A DNA stretch of 5,700 nucleotides from Desulfuromusa sp. Its GTDB lineage: Bacteria; Desulfobacterota; Desulfuromonadia; Desulfuromonadales; Geopsychrobacteraceae. The stretch is from contig JAGGWI010000281.1 in assembly GCA_021157505.1 (NCBI GenBank), positions 1 through 5,700 of the forward strand. Reading direction: 5' to 3'. The first letter of the stretch is position 1; every line of letters starts with the position of its first letter. The notes beneath the pieces were generated by a model. It ran no database searches. It was not told the DNA's origin and saw only the letters and a program-made list of their open reading frames with translations. Shown piece after piece: positions 1-5,700 of the stretch. Made by a program: the position numbers and the translations under genes.

Positions 1-704
1 TGAAATTTCGTCGAGAGGATCAATCTCTTTCTGGAGGGTATTATTTTTATGAGTGGAAAGCCCGCTTGGGACGACCGGAAACCATCCATGGTGATCAGGG
101 TTTCTTTCTCCATCAGAGTCTCCTGAAGAAGATTGGCAGCTTTAGCGAAGAACTTCCCGCGATGGAAGATACCGATTTTGCGGAGCGCCTCCGCTCAGTC
201 GGGCAGTGGCAACTGCTACCGGCTGAAATCAGTACTTCGGCCCGTCGTTTTGAAACCGAAGGACTCTGGCAGCGGCAGTTACTGGGGTCTTTGATCATGT
301 GTTTCCGCACCATTGGCTGGAACCGTTTTTTCACCATGGCACCCGACATATATCGGCAACAACAGGAGAGTGAAAAGCTTCTTCTTCTCCCGTTTTTTCG
401 GCTGATCAGGGAGATGTTCAACGAATTACCGATCCGGGAACGTTGGCGGTACTGGTGGTTGAGTGGTTGTTATATCCGTGGTCATGCCTGGCAACTGTTT
501 TTTGCCGTCGATGCACGGCGGGCATTTCGACAGAACTTGCCGGTTGGATCAGGCAATAAGACATGGCTTAATTTTTTCGAGCCGGTTTATGATTTCTTGA
601 CGGATAACTTACTTGGTCGATTTTGTGCAACTCTTCTGCTGCGTAGCTGGTTTGAGCTGACATCACTATGGCTCTCCAGAGTGGAAAAGAAGAGGGTCGC
701 GTAA
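1..704 (+). CDS. Family 2 glycosyltransferase, 3' part only (5' end outside window)
   Basis: The reading frame is open from the first complete codon at base 3 to TAA at 702-704 (233 visible codons), so the gene is cut by the window edge. The TTG at 66 is inside the protein, not a start. The visible part begins within the catalytic GT-A domain. GDQG lies at visible residues 30-33, followed by a hydrophobic FFL stretch. The acidic MED motif (ED at residues 55-56) in a 'PAMEDTDFAERLR' context is where GT2 enzymes keep the catalytic base. SARRFE follows at 79-84. This order matches the GT2 subgroup that includes TIGR04283-type transferases, as I recall that family. After the catalytic part come about 120 residues rich in W, F, R and L, with an aromatic segment WRYWWLSGCYIRG and a possibly membrane-associated C terminus. 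The sugar donor and acceptor cannot be read from sequence. Family assignment is firm; a role in envelope glycan or lipid synthesis is inference. Confidence 0.82.
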   Translation, partial: KFRREDQSLSGGYYFYEWKARLGRPETIHGDQGFFLHQSLLKKIGSFSEELPAMEDTDFAERLRSVGQWQLLPAEISTSARRFETEGLWQRQLLGSLIMCFRTIGWNRFFTMAPDIYRQQQESEKLLLLPFFRLIREMFNELPIRERWRYWWLSGCYIRGHAWQLFFAVDARRAFRQNLPVGSGNKTWLNFFEPVYDFLTDNLLGRFCATLLLRSWFELTSLWLSRVEKKRVA

Positions 705-747
705 AGCTTGCGGATTATGCTAAATAGACGGTTCGTAAATGCAGATT

Positions 748-914
748 CTAGCAGCCTGTCGGACAATCAGGGCTGAAGTGGAAATTTGGATGTTTGAGAC
801 CAGATTTTGGCTCTTTGAGAGTACTAGCCGTAACTATTGGTCGAAAAGGAACTTAAATATGGGCCAAACAGGCGAATTCGCAGCCAGGTCATTGATAGTC
901 CGATAGGCTGCTAG
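748..914. repeat. 167-bp non-coding unit with 23-bp terminal inverted repeats (MITE-like)
   Basis: The left arm (748-770, starting CTAGCAGCCTGTCGGAC) and the right arm (892-914, ending GTCCGATAGGCTGCTAG) are reverse complements at 20 of 23 positions. The 121 bases between them show no convincing ORF and only weak further complementarity, for example TGTTTG on the left against CAAACA at 865-870 on the right. Both outer ends are CTAG. Because that tetramer is its own complement, it could be part of the repeat or a 4-bp target duplication. Size, symmetry and lack of coding content fit a miniature inverted-repeat element or the remnant of an insertion sequence. The right arm carries TTGATA (892-897), a near-consensus -35 box facing the PAP2 gene, so the element may contribute to its expression. 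Repetition elsewhere in the genome cannot be tested here. Confidence 0.55.
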
Positions 915-933
915 TAAACGAGAAAAATGAATA

Positions 934-1485
934 ATGATCAGTAAAATAAAATCGGCTGGCGTAATATTGATTCTTACGGTGTTGACTGGTTTTCCCTTTT
1001 CGCCTTCTGCCTTTGCCGCTGATGATATTAAGTTAGCAGGAGATATAACCGTGTTGGCACTTTCTGCTTCAGCATTGGGGACCACTCTGTTTAAAAAAGA
1101 TCGAGAGGGGACGGTTCAATCTGCTAAATCTTTGCTACTGACACTTGGGACTACGTTTTTGCTGAAGTACACTGTTAATGGAGAGCGTCCTGATGGCGGT
1201 TCGCACTCCTTTCCTTCGGGGCATACCGCCGTGGCATTTTCCAGGGCGACATTTTTACAAAAGCGTTATGGTTGGGAGTATGGTGCCCCCGCATTTGTTG
1301 CGGCCTCATTTGTTGGCTGGAGCCGTATCGAATCGGATAGGCATTATTTTAGAGATGTTCTTGCTGGAGCTGCTATCGGGGTGATAAGTGCATATATCTT
1401 TACCGATGCTTATCGAGAAAAAATTGTTGTGACCCCTTTTATGGGGGAAGGGACCTATGGGATGCTGCTTCAGACAGCATTTTAA
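934..1485 (+). CDS. Exported PAP2-superfamily phosphatase
   Basis: This 183-residue protein belongs to the PAP2/acid phosphatase-haloperoxidase superfamily, which dephosphorylates lipid phosphates or other phosphomonoesters through a phospho-histidine intermediate. All three signature motifs are intact: K78-x6-R85-P86, P94-S-G-H97 within SFPSGHTA, and S130-R131-x5-H137-x3-D141. Residues 1-28 are a signal peptide with basic start ISKIK, a hydrophobic core and a likely cut after AFA28, so the enzyme should act in the periplasm. Hydrophobic stretches near 66-77, 117-129 and 142-157 may bury the active site at the membrane, as in lipid phosphatases. The start ATG at 934 is preceded only by a weak GAGAAA (920-925). 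The ATG at 926 is out of frame and soon stops. It ends 23 bases before ahcY and may be co-transcribed with it. Candidate substrates such as undecaprenyl pyrophosphate, phosphatidylglycerophosphate or lipid A phosphate are family possibilities, not read from the sequence. Confidence 0.88.
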   Translation: MISKIKSAGVILILTVLTGFPFSPSAFAADDIKLAGDITVLALSASALGTTLFKKDREGTVQSAKSLLLTLGTTFLLKYTVNGERPDGGSHSFPSGHTAVAFSRATFLQKRYGWEYGAPAFVAASFVGWSRIESDRHYFRDVLAGAAIGVISAYIFTDAYREKIVVTPFMGEGTYGMLLQTAF

Positions 1486-1493
1486 CCTTACTA

Positions 1494-1499
1494 GAGGAG
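1494..1499 (+). promoter_or_regulatory. Ribosome binding site of ahcY
   Basis: GAGGAG lies 9 bases before the TTG at 1509. It is the strongest Shine-Dalgarno near a start inside the window. It supports TTG as the true start of ahcY although no ATG lies nearby, and the resulting N terminus matches the usual start of the family. Confidence 0.8.
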
Positions 1500-1508
1500 A
1501 AAAATAAA

Positions 1509-2948
1509 TTGTCAAATTTTAGTGATTTTAAAGTGAAAGACCTTTCTCTGGCAGAATGGGGCCGTAAAGAAATTCTGCTTGCACAAGAAGAAATGCCGGG
1601 ATTGATGTCCTTGCGCGAAGAGTATGCTGGTCAATATCCATTGCAGGGGGCACGGATTATCGGTTCTCTGCATATGACCATCCAGACGGCAGTTTTGATC
1701 GAAACTTTGATCGAATTGGGGGCGAAAGTCCGTTGGTGCTCCTGTAATATTTTTTCCACTCAGGATCATGCTGCGGCCGCAATTGCCATTGGCCCAGAGG
1801 GGACAGTCGCCTCTCCCCAGGGGATTCCGGTTTATGCCTGGAAGGGGGAGACTCTGGAAGAATATTGGTGGTGTACCGAACGGGCATTGACCTGGCCCGA
1901 TGGGGAATATCCGAATATGATCCTCGATGATGGCGGCGATGCCACGATGTTTATTTTAAAAGGGAATGAGTGGGAAAAATCGACGGTTCCTGAAGTCTCA
2001 GCGGATGATCCTGAGGACTGGTTTGAACTGGTTAAAACTCTGGAAAAATCAATTGCTGCAAATCCTGGACGGTGGACCCAGACCGCAGCTTCGATTAAAG
2101 GGGTCACGGAGGAGACCACGACGGGTGTTCATCGTCTTTACCAGATGGCAGCAGATGGCAGTTTGTTGTTCCCGGCGATGAATGTCAATGATGCGGTGAC
2201 CAAGTCAAAATTTGACAATGTCTACGGCTGTCGTCATTCTCTGGTCGATGGCATCATGCGGGCGACCGATGTGATGATTTCGGGGAAAGTTGCGGTGGTC
2301 TGTGGCTACGGTGATGTTGGTAAGGGGTGCTGTCAATCGTTACGTGGACAGGGTGCGCGGGTGATTGTCACTGAAATTGACCCGATCTGTGCTCTACAGG
2401 CATTGATGGAGGGTTATGAGGTGAAGCGGGTTGAAGACGTACTTGATTATGCCGATATCTATGTGACGACTACAGGTAATAAAGATGTCATTACTTTAGA
2501 GCATATGCGGCAGATGAAAAATAATGCCATCGTCGGGAATATCGGTCACTTTGATAACGAAATAGAGATGATTGCGGTTGAGAGAGATGCTTCTGTGACC
2601 AGGGAAAATATTAAACCACAGGTGGATCGCTGGATTTTTGAGGATGGCCACGGGGTTATTGTTTTAGCTGAAGGGCGTTTATTGAACCTGGGTTGTGCTA
2701 CCGGCCATCCAAGCTTTGTGATGTCCGCTTCGTTTACCAATCAGGTTATGGCTCAGATTGAGTTGTTTAATAATTCTGATAATTATGAAAAAAAGGTCTA
2801 CGTGTTGCCAAAAACATTAGATGAAAAAGTGGCGCGGTTACATCTGGATAAACTGGGGGCTAAACTGACGGTGTTGACAGATGAACAGTCAAAATATTTG
2901 GGTGTGCCAGCTTCAGGGCCTTATAAACCGGACACCTATCGATATTGA
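1509..2948 (+). CDS. ahcY: Adenosylhomocysteinase (S-adenosyl-L-homocysteine hydrolase), long form
   Basis: This cytosolic enzyme reversibly splits S-adenosylhomocysteine into adenosine and homocysteine. It relieves product inhibition of methyltransferases and feeds the activated methyl cycle. The 479 residues are full length. Visible landmarks are H55 in HMTIQT; SCNIFSTQDHAAAA (78-91); D140-D141 in NMILDDGGD; E202 in EETTTGVHR; K232 and D236 in VTKSKFDN; C241 in YGCRHS; the NAD-binding GYGDVGKG (266-273) followed by TEIDP (288-292); H347 in NIGHFDNE; HPSFVMSASF; and the C-terminal KPDTYRY, whose Lys and Tyr reach into the NAD site of the neighbouring subunit in known structures. Two insertions, near 94-104 and 151-192, mark the long form known from mycobacteria and some proteobacteria rather than the ~430-residue animal form. 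The TTG start has a good GAGGAG site. The gene lies 23 bases after the PAP2 gene, and no SAH riboswitch fits in that gap. Confidence 0.98.
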   Translation: MSNFSDFKVKDLSLAEWGRKEILLAQEEMPGLMSLREEYAGQYPLQGARIIGSLHMTIQTAVLIETLIELGAKVRWCSCNIFSTQDHAAAAIAIGPEGTVASPQGIPVYAWKGETLEEYWWCTERALTWPDGEYPNMILDDGGDATMFILKGNEWEKSTVPEVSADDPEDWFELVKTLEKSIAANPGRWTQTAASIKGVTEETTTGVHRLYQMAADGSLLFPAMNVNDAVTKSKFDNVYGCRHSLVDGIMRATDVMISGKVAVVCGYGDVGKGCCQSLRGQGARVIVTEIDPICALQALMEGYEVKRVEDVLDYADIYVTTTGNKDVITLEHMRQMKNNAIVGNIGHFDNEIEMIAVERDASVTRENIKPQVDRWIFEDGHGVIVLAEGRLLNLGCATGHPSFVMSASFTNQVMAQIELFNNSDNYEKKVYVLPKTLDEKVARLHLDKLGAKLTVLTDEQSKYLGVPASGPYKPDTYRY

Positions 2949-2974
2949 GATAGTTAGCAGTGAGAAAGTTTTTT

Positions 2975-3004
2975 TGCGGGAGCATCATTTTTGATGCTCC
3001 CGCA
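2975..3004. terminator. Stem-loop between convergent ahcY and lptG, probable terminator
   Basis: A perfect 13-bp stem (2975-2987 with 2992-3004, core GCGGGAGCATCA) closes a TTTT loop, 26 bases after the ahcY stop and 18 bases before the lptG stop on the other strand. Position and strength argue for ending transcription in one or both directions. It is unusual because the seven-T run (2969-2975) comes before the stem on the + strand. After the stem there is only ATTCGAGTTTT on the + strand and a run of A on the minus strand, so neither direction has a classic immediate U tract. Confidence 0.6.
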
Positions 3005-3022
3005 TTCGAGTTTTCACGTTGT

Positions 3023-4105
3023 CTATTCCTTCACACTCAGGAGTAACCATACCCCCAGGAGTAAAAAAATAAAATTTGCCGACCAGGCCGCAACCACTGG
3101 TGGTAGAGCATTTGCATAACCAAAGGCCGTGACCAGCGATTGGATAATAAAATAGGTCACCCCAATCCCCAAACTGATCCCAACTCCCATGGCAATATTG
3201 CTGTTTCGCCCTCTCTTCAGAGCAAAAGGAACCCCCAGGAACCCCATAATCAAACAGGTGAAGGGCTTCGCCAGACGGTTGTGCATATCAACTCTCTGGT
3301 GGGTGGCATCGTAACCTTCCCGCTCCAGTTTTTTGACCAGAGCGGAGAGTTGTCGGTAATTCAGTTCATCATTTAAATCTTTCTGAGTGGAAAAATCTTC
3401 GGGTGTCCGATCAAGATCAAGGGCGACATGGTTGCGTTTATTTACCTTAACAATGTCACCCGACTTGGGATCAAAAATGTATTCGACTAAAGTTGCTATT
3501 TGCCACATTCCACTGTCGAATTTGGCAATAGCTGTATCCTGGCGTTTTTTTATTCTCTGCTGATCATCAAAGGTGAAAATTGTGACCCCTCGCAGTTTTT
3601 GCTGCTGTGGGTTGGCAACCGCAATACTTATAATTCGGTTATTGCTGCGATACCAGATTTCATTTCGAGTGAGTTGCACCTGTTTTTTTTTGCTTAATTT
3701 CACATCCAGGAGGTAATTTAATTGTTGGTTGTTCCAGGGGATAACAAATTCACTTAGCAATAAAAGGAGCATGGAGAGAATCAGTGCCAGCGACATCAAC
3801 GGTTGTATGATCCACCAGAGACTGACACCGCAGGAGCGCATGGCGGTAATCTCGTTGGTTCGACTGAGACCTCCAAGAGTGAGAACCATCGTTGTGAGGA
3901 TTGCCAGGGGGAGGATCTGGACCAGTATTGCTGGGATGCTGTTGGACAGATAAATAAAATAATCCCAGACGGTTGCATTGTGGTCAATAAAGTTGTCAAT
4001 TTTTTCAAAAAAATCAATTAACAAGTAAATACTAATAAACGCAGCTACACAGAGAAGCAGGATGCGTATAAAGGATTTTAGTAGCAGCCACTTGAGAATT
4101 CTCAT
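3023..4105 (-). CDS. lptG: LPS export ABC transporter permease LptG
   Basis: LptG is one of the two inner-membrane permeases of the LptB2FG complex. The complex extracts lipopolysaccharide from the inner membrane and pushes it into the LptC-LptA-LptD bridge. The 360-residue length is normal for the family. Membrane segments lie at about 10-33, 57-80, 97-118, 280-297, 304-328 and 334-356. The large segment at 120-275 is the periplasmic beta-jellyroll domain. The SRTNEITAMRSCGVS stretch (81-95) is the conserved cytoplasmic coupling helix that contacts the LptB ATPase. Residues 275-298 (HNRLAKPFTCLIMGFLGVPFAL) match the family region that opens the second membrane bundle. The ATG at 4105 overlaps the lptF stop as ATGA and has GAGGA (4109-4113 on the complementary strand) a few bases ahead, which fixes the start and implies translational coupling. 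No lptB, lptC or lptA lies within the window. Confidence 0.93.
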   Translation of the reverse strand: MRILKWLLLKSFIRILLLCVAAFISIYLLIDFFEKIDNFIDHNATVWDYFIYLSNSIPAILVQILPLAILTTMVLTLGGLSRTNEITAMRSCGVSLWWIIQPLMSLALILSMLLLLLSEFVIPWNNQQLNYLLDVKLSKKKQVQLTRNEIWYRSNNRIISIAVANPQQQKLRGVTIFTFDDQQRIKKRQDTAIAKFDSGMWQIATLVEYIFDPKSGDIVKVNKRNHVALDLDRTPEDFSTQKDLNDELNYRQLSALVKKLEREGYDATHQRVDMHNRLAKPFTCLIMGFLGVPFALKRGRNSNIAMGVGISLGIGVTYFIIQSLVTAFGYANALPPVVAAWSANFIFLLLGVWLLLSVKE

Positions 4106-5283
4106 GAATCCTCACCAGTTTTATTGGTGCGGGATCGCAATTGCCTGATCAGCCACTGAGAAAACAGGATGATTCGGAGTGGTTTTTCTACTGCAGTACT
4201 ATGTAGACACCAGAAACCACCGAGCAGAAAACAGAAATTTGGAAGCCAGAGAATAACCGCTGCCGGCAATACCCCTTTTTCAGCAATGGTATTGGCTAAA
4301 TTCAGCAATATATAATAGGCGAGAAAAACGACCAGCGCCATGGCGAACCCCGATCCCTTGCCGGAACGATGGGATTGTAGACCGAGAGGAATACCAACTA
4401 AGAGCAGCACTATAGGGGCAAATGCAATAACGATTCGCCCATATTTTTCTACCTGATAATACCTTCTGGTTTTGTTGCTGCTTGCCTTGTCAATCTCAAG
4501 GTTCAATTCTGTCCAGGAGAGTTCCCCCCCCACGCGCCGACGCTTTTTTGACTTGTTGCCAAGGTCGAGATTAATATCGTAATTGGTAAAGCTGATAGTC
4601 TGATAGGTTGTATTCTCTCCTATGGCCGGTTGTCGATGGATATTGCCATTGCTGAGGCGCAGAGTCAGGCTGTATTGATCCTGGTTAGAAATAAAGCGAC
4701 CCTGTTGTGCCGTAATCGTTGCCGGTGTTTTTCCCTTACGCTCATCAGAAATAAAAATATCCTGCATGATTTTACTGTTTTTATCAATTCCCCGGGTGTG
4801 GAGAACGATCCCTTTAAATTTATCATTAAATACTCCCGGCTTAACGCTGATACTGATACTGCTTGAAGCAATTTGAAACAGGTTGGTGCGAAAGGCTGCT
4901 TTGCTGGCAGGCTCTATACTGATGGTGATCCAGGCGGTCAGTAAACTGAAAAATATTGCCAGAACAAACACCGGTTTCACCAGATTATAAAGACTGATCC
5001 CGGAAGCCTTGAGAGCAATAAATTCACTGTCGGCTGATAAACGACCAAATGCTAAGAGAATCCCCAATAAAAATGAGAGGGGGATGGTAATGGTCAAAAA
5101 AGTGGGGAGAAGGTAGCTGAAAAGTTGGAAAATATCTCCCGCCGGGACCCCTTTGTTGATGATAAGTTCAGCAATTTTAGGGATTTTCCCCATCAGCAGA
5201 ACGCAGGTGAAGATGAGTAGACTCAGCAGCGCCGGAATGGTGATTTCTTTGATAATATAACGGTGAATTCGCAAGACTGACAT
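4102..5283 (-). CDS. lptF: LPS export ABC transporter permease LptF
   Basis: LptF is the partner permease of LptG in the LptB2FG lipopolysaccharide extractor. From the ATG at 5283 the protein has 393 residues. Its start MSVLRIHRYIIKEI fits the family pattern of a short basic helix with RYIxKE before the first membrane segment. Membrane segments lie at about 11-33, 58-80, 102-122, 283-302, 311-331 and 341-361. Residues 123-280 form the periplasmic jellyroll domain. The coupling helix is RLSADSEFIALKASGIS (81-97). A basic cytoplasmic tail of about 30 residues (362-393, with SQWLIRQLRSR) extends past the last membrane helix and is somewhat longer than usual. The frame stays open upstream to a TTG at 5343 (413 residues). 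I prefer 5283 because the added 20 residues do not resemble the family and neither start has a good Shine-Dalgarno. A TTG at 5274 is another option. The stop overlaps lptG. Confidence 0.92.
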   Translation of the reverse strand: MSVLRIHRYIIKEITIPALLSLLIFTCVLLMGKIPKIAELIINKGVPAGDIFQLFSYLLPTFLTITIPLSFLLGILLAFGRLSADSEFIALKASGISLYNLVKPVFVLAIFFSLLTAWITISIEPASKAAFRTNLFQIASSSISISVKPGVFNDKFKGIVLHTRGIDKNSKIMQDIFISDERKGKTPATITAQQGRFISNQDQYSLTLRLSNGNIHRQPAIGENTTYQTISFTNYDINLDLGNKSKKRRRVGGELSWTELNLEIDKASSNKTRRYYQVEKYGRIVIAFAPIVLLLVGIPLGLQSHRSGKGSGFAMALVVFLAYYILLNLANTIAEKGVLPAAVILWLPNFCFLLGGFWCLHSTAVEKPLRIILFSQWLIRQLRSRTNKTGEDS

Positions 5284-5410
5284 GGTGGCGCATGTTAGTA
5301 CGCTGACTTGATCCTGTAAACTCTCTTTTTTACTCGAAAACAAGTTGTTTTACGGGGAGTTGATGGTTTGCAAGTGGTGTTTTTTCACTTGCCTGTTTCT
5401 ACTCAGTAAT

Positions 5411-5416
5411 GTTATA
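5411..5416 (-). promoter_or_regulatory. Possible -10 box for the lptFG operon
   Basis: Read on the minus strand this is TATAAC, five of six matches to the sigma-70 -10 consensus. A weak -35 (GTGAAT, 5433-5438) sits 16 bases upstream. It would give an mRNA leader of about 120 bases before the ATG at 5283. The weak -35 keeps this tentative. Confidence 0.25.
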
Positions 5417-5562
5417 GATCCGCAGTTAATCAATTCACACGCTTCAGGATTCAGGCAGGATGGTTCTCGATCGGAGATTGAGGCCTGCCGGAGTAGATCG
5501 GAGCGGAGGCACTAAACCAAGCTCTTGAACCAGTGAGTACCCGGTGGCGAATAGCACAAGTC

Positions 5563-5640
5563 ATTGAATTGCTTAAGTGTCCCAAAAATCACCGCTGAAC
5601 CTTTTGGGTGCAGCTAAGATTTTTGAACCACTTATTCAAT
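5563..5640. other. Large imperfect hairpin, possible structured RNA leader or DNA palindrome
   Basis: Nested complementary arms pair in register: ATTGAAT (5563-5569) with ATTCAAT (5634-5640); AAGTG (5575-5579) with CACTT (5629-5633); CAAAAATC (5583-5590) with GATTTTTG (5618-5625); GCTG (5594-5597) with CAGC (5611-5614); and ACC (5599-5601) with GGT (5607-5609). The tip is a TTTTG loop. That makes 27 base pairs interrupted by one 5-base bulge, two symmetric 3x3 internal loops and one A·G mismatch. It lies about 50 bases before the Shine-Dalgarno of the next + strand gene, so it may be part of that gene's untranslated leader. It matches no RNA family I recognise. Confidence 0.5.
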
Positions 5641-5692
5641 CCAAGCACTTACACTCTTCATCCACCATTTACTCACAGATCCAAGAGAACTT

Positions 5693-5698
5693 AAGGAG
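5693..5698 (+). promoter_or_regulatory. Ribosome binding site of a + strand gene beyond the window
   Basis: AAGGAG sits 2 bases before the window edge, with no start codon yet in range. It implies a gene on the + strand, divergent from lptF, starting roughly 5 to 10 bases past the end. The identity of that gene cannot be seen. Confidence 0.5.
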
Positions 5699-5700
5699 AA

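Larger units (their letters stand above)
5344..5700. other. Gene-poor region upstream of lptF
   Basis: No recognisable gene is seen in these 357 bases. The region holds a possible lptFG promoter (minus strand, near 5411-5438); a small hairpin GCAAGTG/CACTTGC (5370-5376 with 5386-5392); a short inverted repeat GGCAGG/CCTGCC (5454-5459 with 5484-5489); two copies of GATCGGAG (5469-5476 and 5496-5503); a large structured palindrome (5563-5640); and a Shine-Dalgarno at the very end. A 50-codon + strand frame (ATG 5363 to TAA 5513-5515) has GGGGAG only 3 bases before its ATG. Its product starts with a Cys-rich hydrophobic stretch but resembles nothing I know and ends in a low-complexity Arg/Ser tail, so it is not called as a gene. 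Confidence 0.6.

Noticed and set aside
66..68. TTG at 66 as the start of the glycosyltransferase
   Set aside because: The frame is open to the window edge at base 3 with plausible protein sequence, and the catalytic domain would lack its nucleotide-binding half, so the gene begins upstream.
834..1085. 83-codon minus-strand frame over the repeat and the PAP2 start
   Set aside because: It overlaps the PAP2 signal peptide region in antisense, has no recognisable domain, and spans the right arm of the inverted repeat.
1178..1384. 68-codon + strand frame inside the PAP2 gene
   Set aside because: It is an alternative frame of a gene whose three catalytic motifs are all read in the other frame.
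1486..1508. SAH riboswitch before ahcY
   Set aside because: The gap is only 23 bases and is filled by the ribosome binding site. The 705-933 region does not show a pattern I recognise as that riboswitch either.
3796..4017. Overlapping + and minus frames of about 73 codons inside lptG
   Set aside because: They lie within the conserved membrane and coupling-helix region of LptG in other frames, with no independent protein signature.
5370..5392. Small hairpin GCAAGTG/CACTTGC as an intrinsic terminator
   Set aside because: The stem is only 7 bp, the T run sits in the loop rather than after the stem, and no gene ends beside it.
5454..5503. Paired GATCGGAG copies and GGCAGG/CCTGCC as an operator or CRISPR-like repeat
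   Set aside because: There are only two short copies 27 bases apart and one 6-bp inverted repeat, too little to separate from chance.
5563..5640. Integron attC site
   Set aside because: Although it is an imperfect palindrome of suitable size, its ends lack the GTTRRRY and RYYYAAC core sites, and no integrase or cassette is visible.

Overview
This 5.7 kb window reads as ordinary chromosome from a Gram-negative (diderm) bacterium. The lptF-lptG pair shows that the cell builds an LPS outer membrane. The mixed TTG/ATG starts, moderate GC by eye, and a long-form S-adenosylhomocysteine hydrolase next to envelope genes would suit a Desulfuromonadales-type organism (Desulfobacterota/old Deltaproteobacteria). 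That placement is an inference from overall character, not from a marker gene.

Layout, left to right. (1) Bases 1-704 hold the 3' part of a family-2 glycosyltransferase on the + strand whose start lies outside the window. (2) Bases 705-933 are non-coding and contain a 167-bp unit (748-914) bounded by near-perfect 23-bp inverted repeats that each begin or end in CTAG, which looks like a miniature inverted-repeat element. (3) Bases 934-1485 encode an exported PAP2-superfamily phosphatase with every catalytic motif present. (4) After 23 bases, 1509-2948 encode adenosylhomocysteinase (ahcY) from a TTG start with a strong Shine-Dalgarno. (5) A strong 13-bp hairpin at 2975-3004 lies between the convergent ahcY and lptG. 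(6) On the minus strand, lptF (5283 to 4102) and lptG (4105 to 3023) overlap by ATGA and form the classic operon for the inner-membrane part of the LPS export machine. (7) Bases 5344-5700 are a gene-poor stretch upstream of lptF. It contains a large imperfect hairpin at 5563-5640 and ends in a ribosome binding site (5693-5698) for a + strand gene that starts just outside the window.

How the genes relate. The glycosyltransferase, the PAP2 phosphatase and LptFG all plausibly act on envelope lipids or glycans. AhcY is a cytosolic housekeeping enzyme that clears S-adenosylhomocysteine after methylations. PAP2 and ahcY are close enough to be co-transcribed, but no functional link is established.

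I did not find a convincing undescribed multi-gene system. The unexplained signals are the two non-coding structures (748-914 and 5563-5640). The polarity of the ahcY/lptG hairpin and the uncertain lptF start are smaller points.
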